The notes under the pieces are model-generated. The model made no database searches and was not told the DNA's origin. It worked only from the letters and a program-made list of their open reading frames with translations. Shown here piece after piece: positions 1-8,921 of a DNA stretch of 64,000 nt (positions are counted from its first letter, which is position 1; every line of letters begins with the position of its first letter). The DNA lies in the NCBI GenBank assembly GCA_035352895.1, contig DAOPYN010000003.1:1-64000 (forward strand), in the 5' to 3' direction. Source of the DNA: UBA5070 sp035352895. Its GTDB lineage: Bacteria > Fibrobacterota > Fibrobacteria > UBA5070. The translations under genes and the position numbers were made by a program.

Positions 1-1067
1 CCGCGATGGCCCTGCTGGATGGCGCCAACACCGGGCGCTTCGGCAACCCCGAGATCACCAAGGTGAAGATCGGAGTGGGATCGCGCCCGGGCATCCTGGT
101 GTCCGGACACGATCTGTCCGATCTGGAACAGCTCCTGGAGCAATCGAAGGACGCGGGAATCGACATCTACACCCACAGCGAGATGCTCCCGGCCCACAGC
201 TATCCCGGCCTCAAGAAGCACGGCCACCTGTTCGGCAACTACGGCAACGCCTGGTGGCGGCAGAACCGCGAGTTCGAGAGCTTCCGCGGCCCCATCCTGT
301 TCACCACCAATTGCATCGTCCCCCCGCCCAAGTCGGCATCCTACGCCGACAAGGTCTGGACCACGGGGGCGGCCGGATTCCCCGGCTTCCGCCACATCCC
401 CAAGCAGGGCACCGGATCCAAGGACTTCTCCGAGATCATCGCCTTCGCCAAGAACTGTCCGCCACCGCTGGAGCTGGAAAAGGGCGAAATCCTGGGCGGA
501 TTCGCGCACGACCAGATCCTGAAGCTGGCCGGCCCCGTGGTGGAGGCCGTCAAGAGCGGCGCGGTGCGGAAGTTCGTGGTGATGGCCGGCTGCGACGCCC
601 GCCAGAAGGAGCGTTCCTACTACACCGACTACGCGGCGAACCTCCCCTCGGACGCGATCATCCTCACCGCCGGATGCGCCAAGTACCGCTACAACAAGCT
701 GGACCTGGGCGACATCGGCGGAATCCCGCGCGTCCTGGACGCGGGCCAGTGCAACGACTCCTACAGCCTGGCGGTGACCGCCCTCAAGCTCAAGGAGGTG
801 TTCGGCCTGGACGACATCAACGAACTTCCCATCGAGTACAACATCGCCTGGTACGAACAGAAAGCCGTGATCGTCCTGTTGGCTCTCCTGCACCTTGGCG
901 TGAAGAACATCCGGCTCGGACCCACCCTCCCCGCCTTCCTTTCCCCCGGCGTGGCGGGCGTGCTGGTGGACACCTTCGGGCTCAAGGGCATCAACACCGT
1001 CCAGGAAGACATGGCGAGCTCCTTCGGCGCACCGGAAAGCGCGGTGGACGAAAGCGTCGTGGCCTAG
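1..1067 (+). CDS. hcp: Hydroxylamine reductase / hybrid cluster protein, C-terminal part
   Basis: This is the C-terminal two thirds of a hybrid cluster protein; the reading frame is open to the window edge, so the N-terminal [Fe-S] cysteines are missing. Members reduce hydroxylamine or nitric oxide in the cytoplasm under anaerobic nitrosative stress. Counting from the first visible ATG (position 6), the ligands of the hybrid Fe-S-O cluster are all seen: His35 (GHD), Glu59 (HSEM), Cys103 (TNCIVPP), Cys196 (MAGCDARQ), Cys224 (TAGCAKY), Cys249 (GQCND), Glu284 and Lys286 (WYEQKAV). The family is about 540-550 residues, so roughly 190 lie outside the window. The ATG at 6 is internal to the domain and not the start. 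A strong terminator follows, so this gene ends its transcription unit. Confidence 0.95.
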   Translation, partial: AMALLDGANTGRFGNPEITKVKIGVGSRPGILVSGHDLSDLEQLLEQSKDAGIDIYTHSEMLPAHSYPGLKKHGHLFGNYGNAWWRQNREFESFRGPILFTTNCIVPPPKSASYADKVWTTGAAGFPGFRHIPKQGTGSKDFSEIIAFAKNCPPPLELEKGEILGGFAHDQILKLAGPVVEAVKSGAVRKFVVMAGCDARQKERSYYTDYAANLPSDAIILTAGCAKYRYNKLDLGDIGGIPRVLDAGQCNDSYSLAVTALKLKEVFGLDDINELPIEYNIAWYEQKAVIVLLALLHLGVKNIRLGPTLPAFLSPGVAGVLVDTFGLKGINTVQEDMASSFGAPESAVDESVVA

Positions 1068-1093
1068 CCACGCATCTTTGCATCCTCGAACCC

Positions 1094-1133
1094 AAAGCCC
1101 TTCGCCTCGACGGATCCGAGGCAAGGGCTTTTT
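1094..1133 (+). terminator. Rho-independent terminator after hcp
   Basis: A near-perfect inverted repeat (AAAGCCCTTcGCCTCg against cGAGGCaAGGGCTTTTT) with a 5-7 nt loop ends in five T residues on the plus strand, about 27 nt after the hcp stop. On the minus strand the T run is only three long, so it probably acts mainly on hcp. Confidence 0.85.
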
Positions 1134-1160
1134 CGTTCCCTGACGCGGAAATGCGCTCCC

Positions 1161-2564
1161 TCACGCCTCGCGGACGCGTTTCCAGGAGGCCGGGACCAGG
1201 ATCGCCCAGGCCAGCACCGCCTGGAGTCCCAGGCTGCCCAGGTTCAACAGGATCTTCGAGGATCCGTTCAGCGCCTCCGGATCCAGGGTGGACGGCCAGA
1301 CCAAGCGGGTATCGCCGACCACCAGAAGGAGCATCACCGGCAGGAACACATGGACGCCCACGGCCAACGCCATCCTGGACAGACCTTGGCGTCCAACCGC
1401 CACGCGGCACGAGATCCAGGAAAACAACGCCAGGTCGCGCAACGCCAGCAAGGACGATCCCGCCAGGAAGACGGCGATCTCGCTCGCGCCACGACTTCCC
1501 GAAAGCATGTATCCACCGCAGGCGAAGAGCCCCAGCACCGCAAGCGTTGCCAGGGTGAGCCAGGACAGGGGCAGCCCCGACCGCAGCCTTTCCAGCCAGG
1601 ATCCCGATGCGTCCAGGAGCCTCCGAAGCCCCATGGGATCGAGATTCTCCGTCAGAAGGAACCCCCACCCCAGAAGGGCCAAGGGGATCAGACCGACGGG
1701 GGCGACCGCCTTCGAGGAATCGCCGGGCCATCCGGCGAACCCCTGTACGTACACGCCCAAAAACAGCAGGAACACCGGCCACGCCCATGGGAAATCCGCC
1801 TCCTGCAGATCCCTCCGCAGAGCTCTCCACAAGCCGAACATGGCCCAGGGAAGGAACATGCACACCGAGGCCAGCTGGAACTCCGGACCCGCGATCTCGA
1901 TCCCCCACCAGGAGACATCTTCCCCTCCGGGAATCAGCGAGCGGAGGCCATCCGGATCCACCAGCAGATCCCGCCAGAAATGGGAGGCGAGATAGACCGC
2001 GGAGACCAGCGGCACCCCGAAGGAGAACAGGGTGGACCTCGCCGATCGGACAGGATCCGTCTCGAGGAACGACTGGGCCACCATGAGCGCGTAAAGGGTC
2101 GCCGACCCCGCGAGCAGGGTCGCCGGCACCACCAGGGCCGTGCGCAGGGACGTTTCGAGAGGTGCGTCCTGGAGACGCAGCAGGAATAGCCCGCCCCAGA
2201 TCGGCAGGAGGACCGCCTGCAGGTACAGGTTGTGGGCCGTGGCCCCGAAGACCTTGCCCACCGCCAGCTGCCCGGCACTCATCGCCGTCAGCCGTTGGGA
2301 GTCCCAGGTCCGCTCCATCCGTTCCGTGCGCACCGATTGGGCGGCGCGCAGCCCTCCCCACACCACGCCCCCGGCCAACCAGACGACGACCACCACCCAT
2401 TGGGCGATCCGGGTCAGGTCGGCCATGGGAGCATCGGGCAGGAAGCACAACCCCACGGCGATCAGGAGGAAGACGGGAGTCCACAGCAGGCGACCGGAGG
2501 TGAGCTCCAGGGACAGATTCCGCCTCAACTCGGGATTGTTCGGGAAGAGTTCGGAGAGGTTCAT
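1161..2564 (-). CDS. ABC-2-type transporter permease-like membrane protein
   Basis: The 467-residue product has many hydrophobic helices (near residues 27-45, 55-72, 110-135, 150-170 and several in the C-terminal half) and no catalytic motif. Its start overlaps the stop of the upstream ABC ATPase by 4 nt (ATGA at 2561-2564), so the two are surely co-translated. The N-terminal cytoplasmic stretch, helix pair and following Arg-rich loop resemble ABC-2-type permeases, which work with a cytoplasmic ATPase to export substrates or insert proteins; the substrate cannot be read from sequence. It is the last gene of a three-gene operon. The ABC-2 assignment is an inference from context and topology. 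Confidence 0.7.
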   Translation of the reverse strand: MNLSELFPNNPELRRNLSLELTSGRLLWTPVFLLIAVGLCFLPDAPMADLTRIAQWVVVVVWLAGGVVWGGLRAAQSVRTERMERTWDSQRLTAMSAGQLAVGKVFGATAHNLYLQAVLLPIWGGLFLLRLQDAPLETSLRTALVVPATLLAGSATLYALMVAQSFLETDPVRSARSTLFSFGVPLVSAVYLASHFWRDLLVDPDGLRSLIPGGEDVSWWGIEIAGPEFQLASVCMFLPWAMFGLWRALRRDLQEADFPWAWPVFLLFLGVYVQGFAGWPGDSSKAVAPVGLIPLALLGWGFLLTENLDPMGLRRLLDASGSWLERLRSGLPLSWLTLATLAVLGLFACGGYMLSGSRGASEIAVFLAGSSLLALRDLALFSWISCRVAVGRQGLSRMALAVGVHVFLPVMLLLVVGDTRLVWPSTLDPEALNGSSKILLNLGSLGLQAVLAWAILVPASWKRVREA

Positions 2565-3484
2565 GCCCGCCCCCGCACCAATTGGAGGTAACGGTCCTGG
2601 AGGGAATCCTCCCGCAACCGGAATTCGAGCACGGGAGCCCCCTCGGATACCAGCCTGGCGAGGAGCCCGGACTGTTCGGCGTCACCGCCTTCCAGGCGCA
2701 CCTGGATGCATCCCTGGTGTTCGCGCACCGACTCGACCCCTTCCCAGCCGGAGAGTCGCTCCACCCAGGAAGCGGTCGCATCGGCAAGGAGGATGTCCAG
2801 ATCGCGATGGGCTGCGATCTTCGCCGCCGCTCCCATCAGCCGCTCGGACTGCAGGAGCTTCCCGGCCTGGATCACCAGCAGTCGATCCGCGTACTGGTCC
2901 AGCTCGGCGAGGATGTGGGAGGACACCAGAAGGGTCATTCCCTCCTCGCGCAGACGGAGGAAGGCGCGTCCCAGCTCGATGCGCGCCTCGGGATCCAGAC
3001 CGGACGCGGGTTCGTCGAGGATCAGGAATTCCGGACGGTGGATGATCGCCTGGCCGATCGCCAGCCGTTGCCGTTGTCCGCGGGAAAGGTGGCTGGAGAG
3101 CGCGGAGGCCTTGTCCGCGAGCCCCAGGAGGGCCAGCGTCTGTTCGATGCTCCGCGAGATCCGCTCGCGGGGCACATGCTGGGCGCGCGCGAAGTGCAGC
3201 AGGCAGTGTTCCACGGTCATGTCCGACCACACCCCGAAGAAGTCCTGCAGGAAACCCAACCGGCGATGGGCCTCCCGGGGAGAGGCCACCACGTCGATTC
3301 CCGACAGTTCGATGCTCCCCCGCCATGGCCTGGCCAGCCCGGCCAGGCACCTCATGAGGGTGGTCTTCCCGGCGCCGTTGGGCCCCACCAGCGCGCCGAT
3401 GCTGCCCCGGGGCAACTCGAAGGAGACGCCGTCCAGGGCCAGGTGCGAAGGGTAACGGAAGACAAGATCCGTCACGCGGATCAT
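2561..3484 (-). CDS. ABC transporter ATP-binding protein
   Basis: This 307-residue ATPase has every nucleotide-binding motif: Walker A GPNGAGKTT near residue 37, a signature HLSRGQRQRLAIG near 135 (SRGQ instead of SGGQ), Walker B FLILDEPASGLDPEA near 160, and the switch histidine in SSHILAELDQ. The C-terminal 90 residues form an extra domain often seen in ATPases of ABC-2 exporters. The ATG at 3484 was chosen because it overlaps the stop of the upstream gene (ATGA at 3481-3484) and begins the ATPase fold directly; the open frame continues far upstream but that part is a shadow. It overlaps the downstream permease by 4 nt. Confidence 0.92.
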   Translation of the reverse strand: MIRVTDLVFRYPSHLALDGVSFELPRGSIGALVGPNGAGKTTLMRCLAGLARPWRGSIELSGIDVVASPREAHRRLGFLQDFFGVWSDMTVEHCLLHFARAQHVPRERISRSIEQTLALLGLADKASALSSHLSRGQRQRLAIGQAIIHRPEFLILDEPASGLDPEARIELGRAFLRLREEGMTLLVSSHILAELDQYADRLLVIQAGKLLQSERLMGAAAKIAAHRDLDILLADATASWVERLSGWEGVESVREHQGCIQVRLEGGDAEQSGLLARLVSEGAPVLEFRLREDSLQDRYLQLVRGRA

Positions 3485-4179
3485 TTGCCGGGATTCTCCC
3501 GCTCCAGGGTCTTCAGCCGCACCTGCAACGCGGGCAGGAACGGCGCCTTCCTCTGGGCCTCGCGCAGGTGCCGCAACGCGTCGTCCGGGCGGGATGCGGC
3601 CTGATCGCGGATGCCGGTGGCGTATTCCATCAGGGCCTCCCAGGGCACCTTCCCGCGCGTGGCCACCATCTGGCGCGCCGACGCGGGAACGGACAGCCCC
3701 AGGGAATCCATGCATTGGAGGGTGCGGGTGCGGATGTCCAGGAGGAGTTCGTCTTCCCGCGATCGGCCGGACATCTTGATGGTCCGGTCCACGGTTCCCG
3801 CCCGGTAGGCGAGGGCCACCTTCCAATCCACCGAAGGCCCCAGGTGCTGGATCCTGACCGCCAACGAAGCCGTGGCATCCAATTCCCGTCCCGCCGAGCG
3901 GGCCTCCTCCACCTCGGCGTCGTTGAGATCGGATCGCTGGCTCCACCCGCGGCTTTCCAGCAACCCATCCAGGTTGGCGGGGTCCACCACCTTCAGGCCC
4001 GGAATCAGGGAGGCTTCCCAGGAAAGGATTTCCGCCACCGCCTTCTGGAAGGGCGGGATCAGGTCGGTAGGGAGATCGCCCCCCCGGACCAGGGCGGGAG
4101 CGATGGCCAACGTGGCCTTGAAGGCTCCGGCCTGGGGGAAAGACGCCAAGGCGAGGGCGACCAGCAGGATCTTGCGCAT
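3481..4179 (-). CDS. Exported protein of an ABC transporter operon
   Basis: The 232-residue protein begins with a clear signal peptide (MRKILLVALALASFPQAGA) and should be periplasmic. The middle region resembles small bacterial curli-regulator or TolB-like folds (a conserved 'DPANLDGLLES' stretch after a mixed alpha/beta start), but I do not recognise a family with certainty. The last 50 residues look like one or two TPR-like helical hairpins (RPDDALRHLREAQRKAP). Its stop overlaps the ABC ATPase start, making it the first gene of the exporter operon and a likely periplasmic partner or lipid/peptide export accessory. A TAGATTCC box lies 7 nt before the ATG and there is no Shine-Dalgarno sequence, so the mRNA may be nearly leaderless. 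Confidence 0.75.
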   Translation of the reverse strand: MRKILLVALALASFPQAGAFKATLAIAPALVRGGDLPTDLIPPFQKAVAEILSWEASLIPGLKVVDPANLDGLLESRGWSQRSDLNDAEVEEARSAGRELDATASLAVRIQHLGPSVDWKVALAYRAGTVDRTIKMSGRSREDELLLDIRTRTLQCMDSLGLSVPASARQMVATRGKVPWEALMEYATGIRDQAASRPDDALRHLREAQRKAPFLPALQVRLKTLERENPGK

Positions 4180-4185
4180 GGAGGA

Positions 4186-4193
4186 GGAATCTA
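4186..4193 (-). promoter_or_regulatory. TAnnTT promoter-like box upstream of the exported ABC-operon gene
   Basis: On the minus strand the bases TAGATTCC end 7 nt before the ATG at 4179. The box resembles the Bacteroidota -7 element (TAnnTTTG), and similar boxes precede many unlinked genes in this window. No clear TTG element is placed correctly upstream. Confidence 0.35.
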
Positions 4194-4224
4194 CGCAATT
4201 GCGCGCGTTCCCGTTCCTGCAGCG

Positions 4225-5490
4225 TTATGCGTTTTCCAGGAAGGCCCGGTAGAGACGTTCGGAAAGGAGCTGGTCCACCAGGGCCATGGTTTCGCGGGCG
4301 CTGTGCATGGCCAGCATGGGCGCACCGCAATCGACGGCGGGAATGGCCAGTTGGCTGGACACCAGCGGTCCCACGGTGGATCCACACCCCAGATCCGCAC
4401 GCATGGCGAAAGTCTGGAGGGGGATGGACTGGGAACGGGCCAGGCTGCGCAGGACCGCCGCGGTGGAGGCCACGGTGCTGTAGCGGAGCCCGGCGTTCCA
4501 CTTCAGGACCGGCCCCTGGCCCAGGACGGGAGCATGGTGCGGGCTGTGGCGCTCCGGATGGCCTGGGTGGACGGCGTGGGCCATGTCGGCGGAAAGAGCG
4601 ATCCCCCGCGCGCACCAGGCGTGGAATCCCTCGCGATCCAATCCCCACGAATGCGCCAACCGTTCCAGGATCTGGGCGAGGAACCCGGAATCCGCACCCT
4701 GTGCGGTACCGGAGCCCACCTCCTCGGCGTCCAGGAAGGCCACCACCATGGCCGACTCTTCCCGTGTCGAGGCGGTTTCCAGGGCCCGGACCAGCGCGAA
4801 GCACGAGGAGAGGTTGTCCAGCCGCGGCGAAACCACCAGATCGCCCGTGCCGGCCAGGGAGGGCGGTGCCGCGTCGGCAAGGCAAAGGTCCCACGACAGG
4901 ACCTGTTCCGGGTGCGCTCCGGCCGAACGCGCCAGCAGAGCCAGGAAGGCGGTCCCTTCCACCAGACCCGCCAGCGGCGCCAGATGGCGCTCGCGGTCGA
5001 CCACCAGGCCCCGTTCGTTCACCTGCCGGTCCAGGTGGATGGCCAGGGAGGGCGCCACGGGGCGGAGTCCTTCCACCTCGACGAGGACCTCGTGGACACC
5101 GTCGGGACCTTCCACGCAGACCCGGCCGGCCACCGACAATTCGCGATCCAGCCAGGAATGGTTCAGCAAGCCGCCGTAGGTTTCCACGGAAAGGCGCCGG
5201 CAGCCGTAGGAAATGGACTCGGCGTGGGGGCGCAAGCGCAAGCAGGGGCTGTCGGTGTGCGCCAGGCCCAGAGCGAATGCCCGGGGAACCTGGCGGGGAG
5301 GTACCCAGGCGACGACGGCCCCTCCGTCGACGAGATAACCCCTGGAACGGTCGCCCGGGAATGGCTCCGTGCGGGAGATCCTCCGGAATCCGGCCCGGTC
5401 GAGTCGGGCGGCGATTTGGTCAGCAGCGTGCCAAGGCGAGGGGGAAGCCCCCAGGAATCCGAGGAATTCGGAGGCGAGCTCCTCAAGCAT
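4225..5490 (-). CDS. M18 family aminopeptidase
   Basis: This 421-residue cytosolic metalloaminopeptidase matches the M18 family (yeast aminopeptidase I, bacterial ApeB), which removes N-terminal, often acidic, residues. The zinc-site and catalytic motifs are present: AHTDSPCL with His78, LDAEEVGSGTAQGADS with the paired glutamates, ALSADMAHAVHPGH, DLGCGSTVGP, and AMHSARE with His396 near the end. The length is slightly shorter than the usual 425-480. The ATG at 5490 overlaps the stop of the upstream unknown gene by 8 nt, so the two are probably co-transcribed. Confidence 0.95.
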   Translation of the reverse strand: MLEELASEFLGFLGASPSPWHAADQIAARLDRAGFRRISRTEPFPGDRSRGYLVDGGAVVAWVPPRQVPRAFALGLAHTDSPCLRLRPHAESISYGCRRLSVETYGGLLNHSWLDRELSVAGRVCVEGPDGVHEVLVEVEGLRPVAPSLAIHLDRQVNERGLVVDRERHLAPLAGLVEGTAFLALLARSAGAHPEQVLSWDLCLADAAPPSLAGTGDLVVSPRLDNLSSCFALVRALETASTREESAMVVAFLDAEEVGSGTAQGADSGFLAQILERLAHSWGLDREGFHAWCARGIALSADMAHAVHPGHPERHSPHHAPVLGQGPVLKWNAGLRYSTVASTAAVLRSLARSQSIPLQTFAMRADLGCGSTVGPLVSSQLAIPAVDCGAPMLAMHSARETMALVDQLLSERLYRAFLENA

Positions 5491-6370
5491 CGTCGGTCAC
5501 GCGGGCGGAATCCACATGGGAATAGGATTCCAGGTCCTCGTTCTGTGGAATGGAGGGCATTCTCTCCAAGGCCCGCCAAGCATTGTCTCCGGTGAGGTAG
5601 CGGAAGGGTTGCCCATCCACCTCCACCGTCTTGAGGGCACCCACGATCTGCCGGATGAGCGCGTCGTAGGAGACGTAGGTGAGCTTGCGCTCCTTGCGGA
5701 AGCCCAGGAGATGCTTCTCGTTGCGTTCGATGATGACGAGGTCGCACGGAGGGAACACGGTCCCGACTCCGTCCTTCCAGGAAAAGGCGGTGAGGACGCG
5801 CCCCAGGGTGCGGCTGTGCAGGAAGTGGACTTCCGGAACGACGATGGCGGGATCCTCGGTGCGCAGGCGGGCCAGGAGATCGTCGCGGCGACGGGAGTAC
5901 TCCCACCAGCGGAGGTTGGCTTCGCGGGCCACGGTGTGGGGCTTGCGCCCCTGGGCCAGGGCATCCTGCCGCACCTGCCGGTTCCCCAGTTCCCAGAGCC
6001 GCTCCACGTGCTCGGGCTCCGGATCCATGGACAGAAGTTGTCCCGTATCCGCGTCGCGGGCGAGCATCCCGAATTCCCGCACCATCTGGGCCAAAAACGG
6101 CGCCGCCTCGCGGGCGAAGTAGGAGGGCCGCAGATGGTTGATGGTGGCTTCCAGGCCGCAAGGGGCCCAGATCTCCTCGGCGAGCGGATCCACATGCCGG
6201 TAGGCGATGGAGAAGTAGACGTTGGTGAGAGGATTGCGATACCACCAGACGCGGTGGCCCTCCTGCTCGACGGGAACCTGGAACGGCGCGATTTCCGCCA
6301 CCCAGGTCTCGAAGGATTCGAGGTCCGGGCGCACTCCACCGACGGTGAGAAATTCCAGCACGAGACTCAT
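5483..6370 (-). CDS. Conserved hypothetical cytosolic protein
   Basis: I do not recognise this 295-residue protein. It has no signal peptide and no membrane segment, is rich in Trp, Arg and Glu, and reads as a compact soluble alpha/beta protein. The ATG at 6370 (MSLVLEFLTVGG) was chosen because an upstream alternative (6411) adds only basic residues and has no better ribosome site. The gene overlaps the M18 aminopeptidase start by 8 nt, which suggests joint expression, perhaps a role in peptide turnover. It could be a lineage-specific family; nothing in it suggests an enzyme active site. Confidence 0.75.
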   Translation of the reverse strand: MSLVLEFLTVGGVRPDLESFETWVAEIAPFQVPVEQEGHRVWWYRNPLTNVYFSIAYRHVDPLAEEIWAPCGLEATINHLRPSYFAREAAPFLAQMVREFGMLARDADTGQLLSMDPEPEHVERLWELGNRQVRQDALAQGRKPHTVAREANLRWWEYSRRRDDLLARLRTEDPAIVVPEVHFLHSRTLGRVLTAFSWKDGVGTVFPPCDLVIIERNEKHLLGFRKERKLTYVSYDALIRQIVGALKTVEVDGQPFRYLTGDNAWRALERMPSIPQNEDLESYSHVDSARVTDDA

Positions 6371-6472
6371 GCTTCGGAAAATGCTTCCGATCCGGCGTTG
6401 TGTCAGCATCCGCGGGAAATCAGGAGGATGGGTTTTACCTTGTACAGCCCCCGCAGAAAGCGATTGCATTCC

Positions 6473-8359
6473 ATGAAGCCGTCCCTCGAATCCGTGCTTA
6501 CCGCACTCTCCCTGGTCGCGTTCCTCTGGGCCTGCGACTCCGGGAAGCCGACGGAGCCGCCCACGACGGAACCCACGGGACCCACGGAGCCCACGGCACC
6601 GCCACCCACCGGACTTCCCGTCAACGACTCCCTGGTCTGGATCCGGCCCGCCGCCGACGCGGACACCGTTTGGGTGGAATTGGCCGCCAAGGACCGTCTG
6701 ACCTACCGCTTCACCCTCTCCGTGGAAGGCGCGAAGCTTTCCGCGGTCCGGATCGGCTCCCCCACCGGATCCGATGGGAAGTCGGCGGTCGGTCGCCAGA
6801 TACCCGGCAAGGGCGATTCCGTGTGGATCTGGGCGAGCGAAGCGAACCAGACGATCCGCATCCCGCTGGAGATCCGCGACAGCGTGGGGCGGATCGGACT
6901 CCATGGACGCGCCGAGATCGACGGCATCCCCATGGACGGCCAGGAACCGGATTCCGACGGCTCCGCTGCCATGCGCATTCCCTTCGATTCGCTGGTGACG
7001 CGCACCCTGACGGCCAACGACACGGACTGGTTCCTGCTTCCCGAAGGGGATTCGCTCTCGTACGATCTGCGGGTCACCGACGGCAAGGGAGCCACCATCG
7101 ACTGGATCGCCGAGGATGGCGCCAGGCTGCAAGGCGGATCGCTGGGCGACTCCGCCGGAGGGAAGGTCCATCGCAGCCTGCTGCGCCCCTGTCTGAGCCC
7201 GTCCGTGCGGGTCCGCATCGTCTCCGGATCCACGGGCAAGGGGACCTACACCCTGGTGGCGCGCAAGGCCGACCTTCTGCCTCCGGACCGTTGGGATCCG
7301 GATGGTTCCCGGTCCGAATCCCGCAAGGCCACCGACACGCTGAAACCCGATGCTTCCGCCCAATGGCGGACCCTGACCAGAAACGACCTCGACTTCCCGA
7401 TTTTTTGGGCGGATTCCGGCAAGGTCTACCAGATCGAGGCGAGCTCCAGGCTTCCCTTGCGCCTGGAGCTCTACGGTCCCGCCGGGAGCCGTCTCGCCTA
7501 CGACGGCGAGGACGCCCTCACCGAAGGGATCATCCGGTTCCTCTGCAAATCCACCGGATACCACTACGTCGAGATCGCCATGGGTCGCATGGAGGATACC
7601 GGCGTCTACACCGTGCGCCTGCGGTCCAATCCCGTCACCCTGGACGCGAGCGATCCCGCCGACGACCGTCCGGAGGGCGCCCGCGCGCTCGTCCCGGGCC
7701 GATGGATCGATGCCAGACTGCCCGCGGGCGATGCCGACTGGTGGACCGCCGAGGTTTCGAAGGACACCTCCTACGTGCTTCGCCTGGAAGGCGATGGATA
7801 CGTCGATCTGCGCACCTACTGGGCTGCGGACACGACCAAGTCCCCCACCGGCTGGGGGGGCATCTTCCGCAATTCCGACTCGATGTGGTTCAAGCCCAAG
7901 GAATCTGGGAAGATGGCCATTTCCCTGTCCGGAGCCCCTGGAGCCGGCGTGGCCTACCGCATCCAGATCCACCCCTACGTCCCCGCCAGCGATCCGGAGA
8001 CTCCAAACGGTTCGATCTCCCTGGCACAGCCCATCAAGGTCTCGGCCACCGACACCAGCCGCGGGGACCTGACGGTCCACGACGAGGATTTCTGGAAGGT
8101 CCCGGTGGATTCCGGGAAGGGCTACTTCGTCCTCCTGTGGGGTCCCACCCGGGTGGGTCTGGAGTGGTACGACGAGGCGGGCAACAAGCTCCCCTCCGGC
8201 CAGCTGGTTCTGGCAGGGCACTTCCCCATGCCCAACGCGACGAAGACCTTGACGTCCAAATACAGTGGCTTCGCCTACCTGAAGATCAGCAAGGACAACT
8301 CGAGCTGGGTGGTTCCCGCCTCCAACGGCCCCTACAAGTTCCTGGTGACGGAAGACTAG
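6473..8359 (+). CDS. Lipoprotein with repeated PPC-like domains
   Basis: The 628-residue product begins with a lipoprotein signal (MKPSLESVLTALSLVAFLWAC) whose lipobox LWAC places the mature Cys at residue 21. A Pro/Thr/Glu-rich linker of about 25 residues follows. Four later segments share the pattern ND-x-DW/F followed by a beta strand and Y-x-L (near residues 183, 303, 418 and 536: NDTDWFLL, NDLDFPIF, GDADWWTA, HDEDFWKV). This pattern is typical of bacterial pre-peptidase C-terminal (PPC) beta-sandwich domains, but no peptidase domain is attached. An ATG at 6428 with AGGAGG directly against it is rejected because it would spoil the lipoprotein signal. A TACCTTGT box sits at 6436. Function unknown, outer-surface binding is likely. 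Confidence 0.85.
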   Translation: MKPSLESVLTALSLVAFLWACDSGKPTEPPTTEPTGPTEPTAPPPTGLPVNDSLVWIRPAADADTVWVELAAKDRLTYRFTLSVEGAKLSAVRIGSPTGSDGKSAVGRQIPGKGDSVWIWASEANQTIRIPLEIRDSVGRIGLHGRAEIDGIPMDGQEPDSDGSAAMRIPFDSLVTRTLTANDTDWFLLPEGDSLSYDLRVTDGKGATIDWIAEDGARLQGGSLGDSAGGKVHRSLLRPCLSPSVRVRIVSGSTGKGTYTLVARKADLLPPDRWDPDGSRSESRKATDTLKPDASAQWRTLTRNDLDFPIFWADSGKVYQIEASSRLPLRLELYGPAGSRLAYDGEDALTEGIIRFLCKSTGYHYVEIAMGRMEDTGVYTVRLRSNPVTLDASDPADDRPEGARALVPGRWIDARLPAGDADWWTAEVSKDTSYVLRLEGDGYVDLRTYWAADTTKSPTGWGGIFRNSDSMWFKPKESGKMAISLSGAPGAGVAYRIQIHPYVPASDPETPNGSISLAQPIKVSATDTSRGDLTVHDEDFWKVPVDSGKGYFVLLWGPTRVGLEWYDEAGNKLPSGQLVLAGHFPMPNATKTLTSKYSGFAYLKISKDNSSWVVPASNGPYKFLVTED

Positions 8360-8362
8360 GGG

Positions 8363-8905
8363 TCAGTCCTGGAACCGGACCCGGACCGCCGCCAGCGTGC
8401 GCCAGGCGTCCGGGTAGGAGCGTTGCAGGAAGGCCAGGTTCACCCGCAGGGCCGTCTCGTGCAGCGCCTCCAGGGAAAAGGGCAGCGATTCGTCGACCTC
8501 CTCCAGGTCCTGGAAATTCCACGGACAGTGGTCCATTCCCTCGCCGGAAAGGATCAGCCAGCCGTGGGTGCGGCAAACCAAGGGTCGACGCGGGTAGTCC
8601 CGGCAGGCTCCCTGGGGGTCCAGAAGGCCACAGAGCGGTTCGCCCGGATGGAATTCCGACTCCAGACCGGATGCCCCGTCGGCGACATCGCCGGACAGGT
8701 AGGCGAACTCCACCGGCAAGAGGGACGGGATCCGTCGACAGCAGTGGTGGCAACCCCGGCGGCAGGAGACCCCTGGAAGCTCCTCCTGGAGGGAGGCCCT
8801 GCGTTCGACCGCCGCGTGCATGCGTTCGAGGTCGGTGAAATCCCAGGCGACCTTCCGCGAAAGGGCCAGGAACTCCCCGGGTTCCAGAAGGCGGAGTTCG
8901 CTCAC
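8363..8905 (-). CDS. YkgJ-family cysteine cluster protein
   Basis: This 180-residue protein carries the CxxxCxxCC-type cluster of the YkgJ / PF03692 family (CRRGCHHCCRR near residues 48-58) and a second pair of cysteines (GACRDYPRRPLVCRTHG), which together are thought to bind a metal or Fe-S centre. The biochemical role of the family is not established; distant members include flagellin lysine methylase. The only reasonable start is a GTG at 8905, 16 nt after the divIVA stop, so it is probably the last gene of the clpP-to-divIVA operon. It converges on the PPC lipoprotein with a 3-nt gap. Confidence 0.85.
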   Translation of the reverse strand: MSELRLLEPGEFLALSRKVAWDFTDLERMHAAVERRASLQEELPGVSCRRGCHHCCRRIPSLLPVEFAYLSGDVADGASGLESEFHPGEPLCGLLDPQGACRDYPRRPLVCRTHGWLILSGEGMDHCPWNFQDLEEVDESLPFSLEALHETALRVNLAFLQRSYPDAWRTLAAVRVRFQD

Positions 8906-8921
8906 GGGAGCCGCATCCCGG

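Noticed and set aside
991..2787. A 598-codon minus-strand frame overlapping the ABC permease and ATPase genes
   Set aside because: It is out of frame with both, has a Gly/Arg-rich shadow composition, and the permease frame shows helices and coupled starts.
6428..6475. ATG at 6428 with AGGAGG immediately before it as the start of the PPC lipoprotein
   Set aside because: The spacing to the ribosome site would be zero and the added residues disrupt the lipoprotein signal that begins at 6473.
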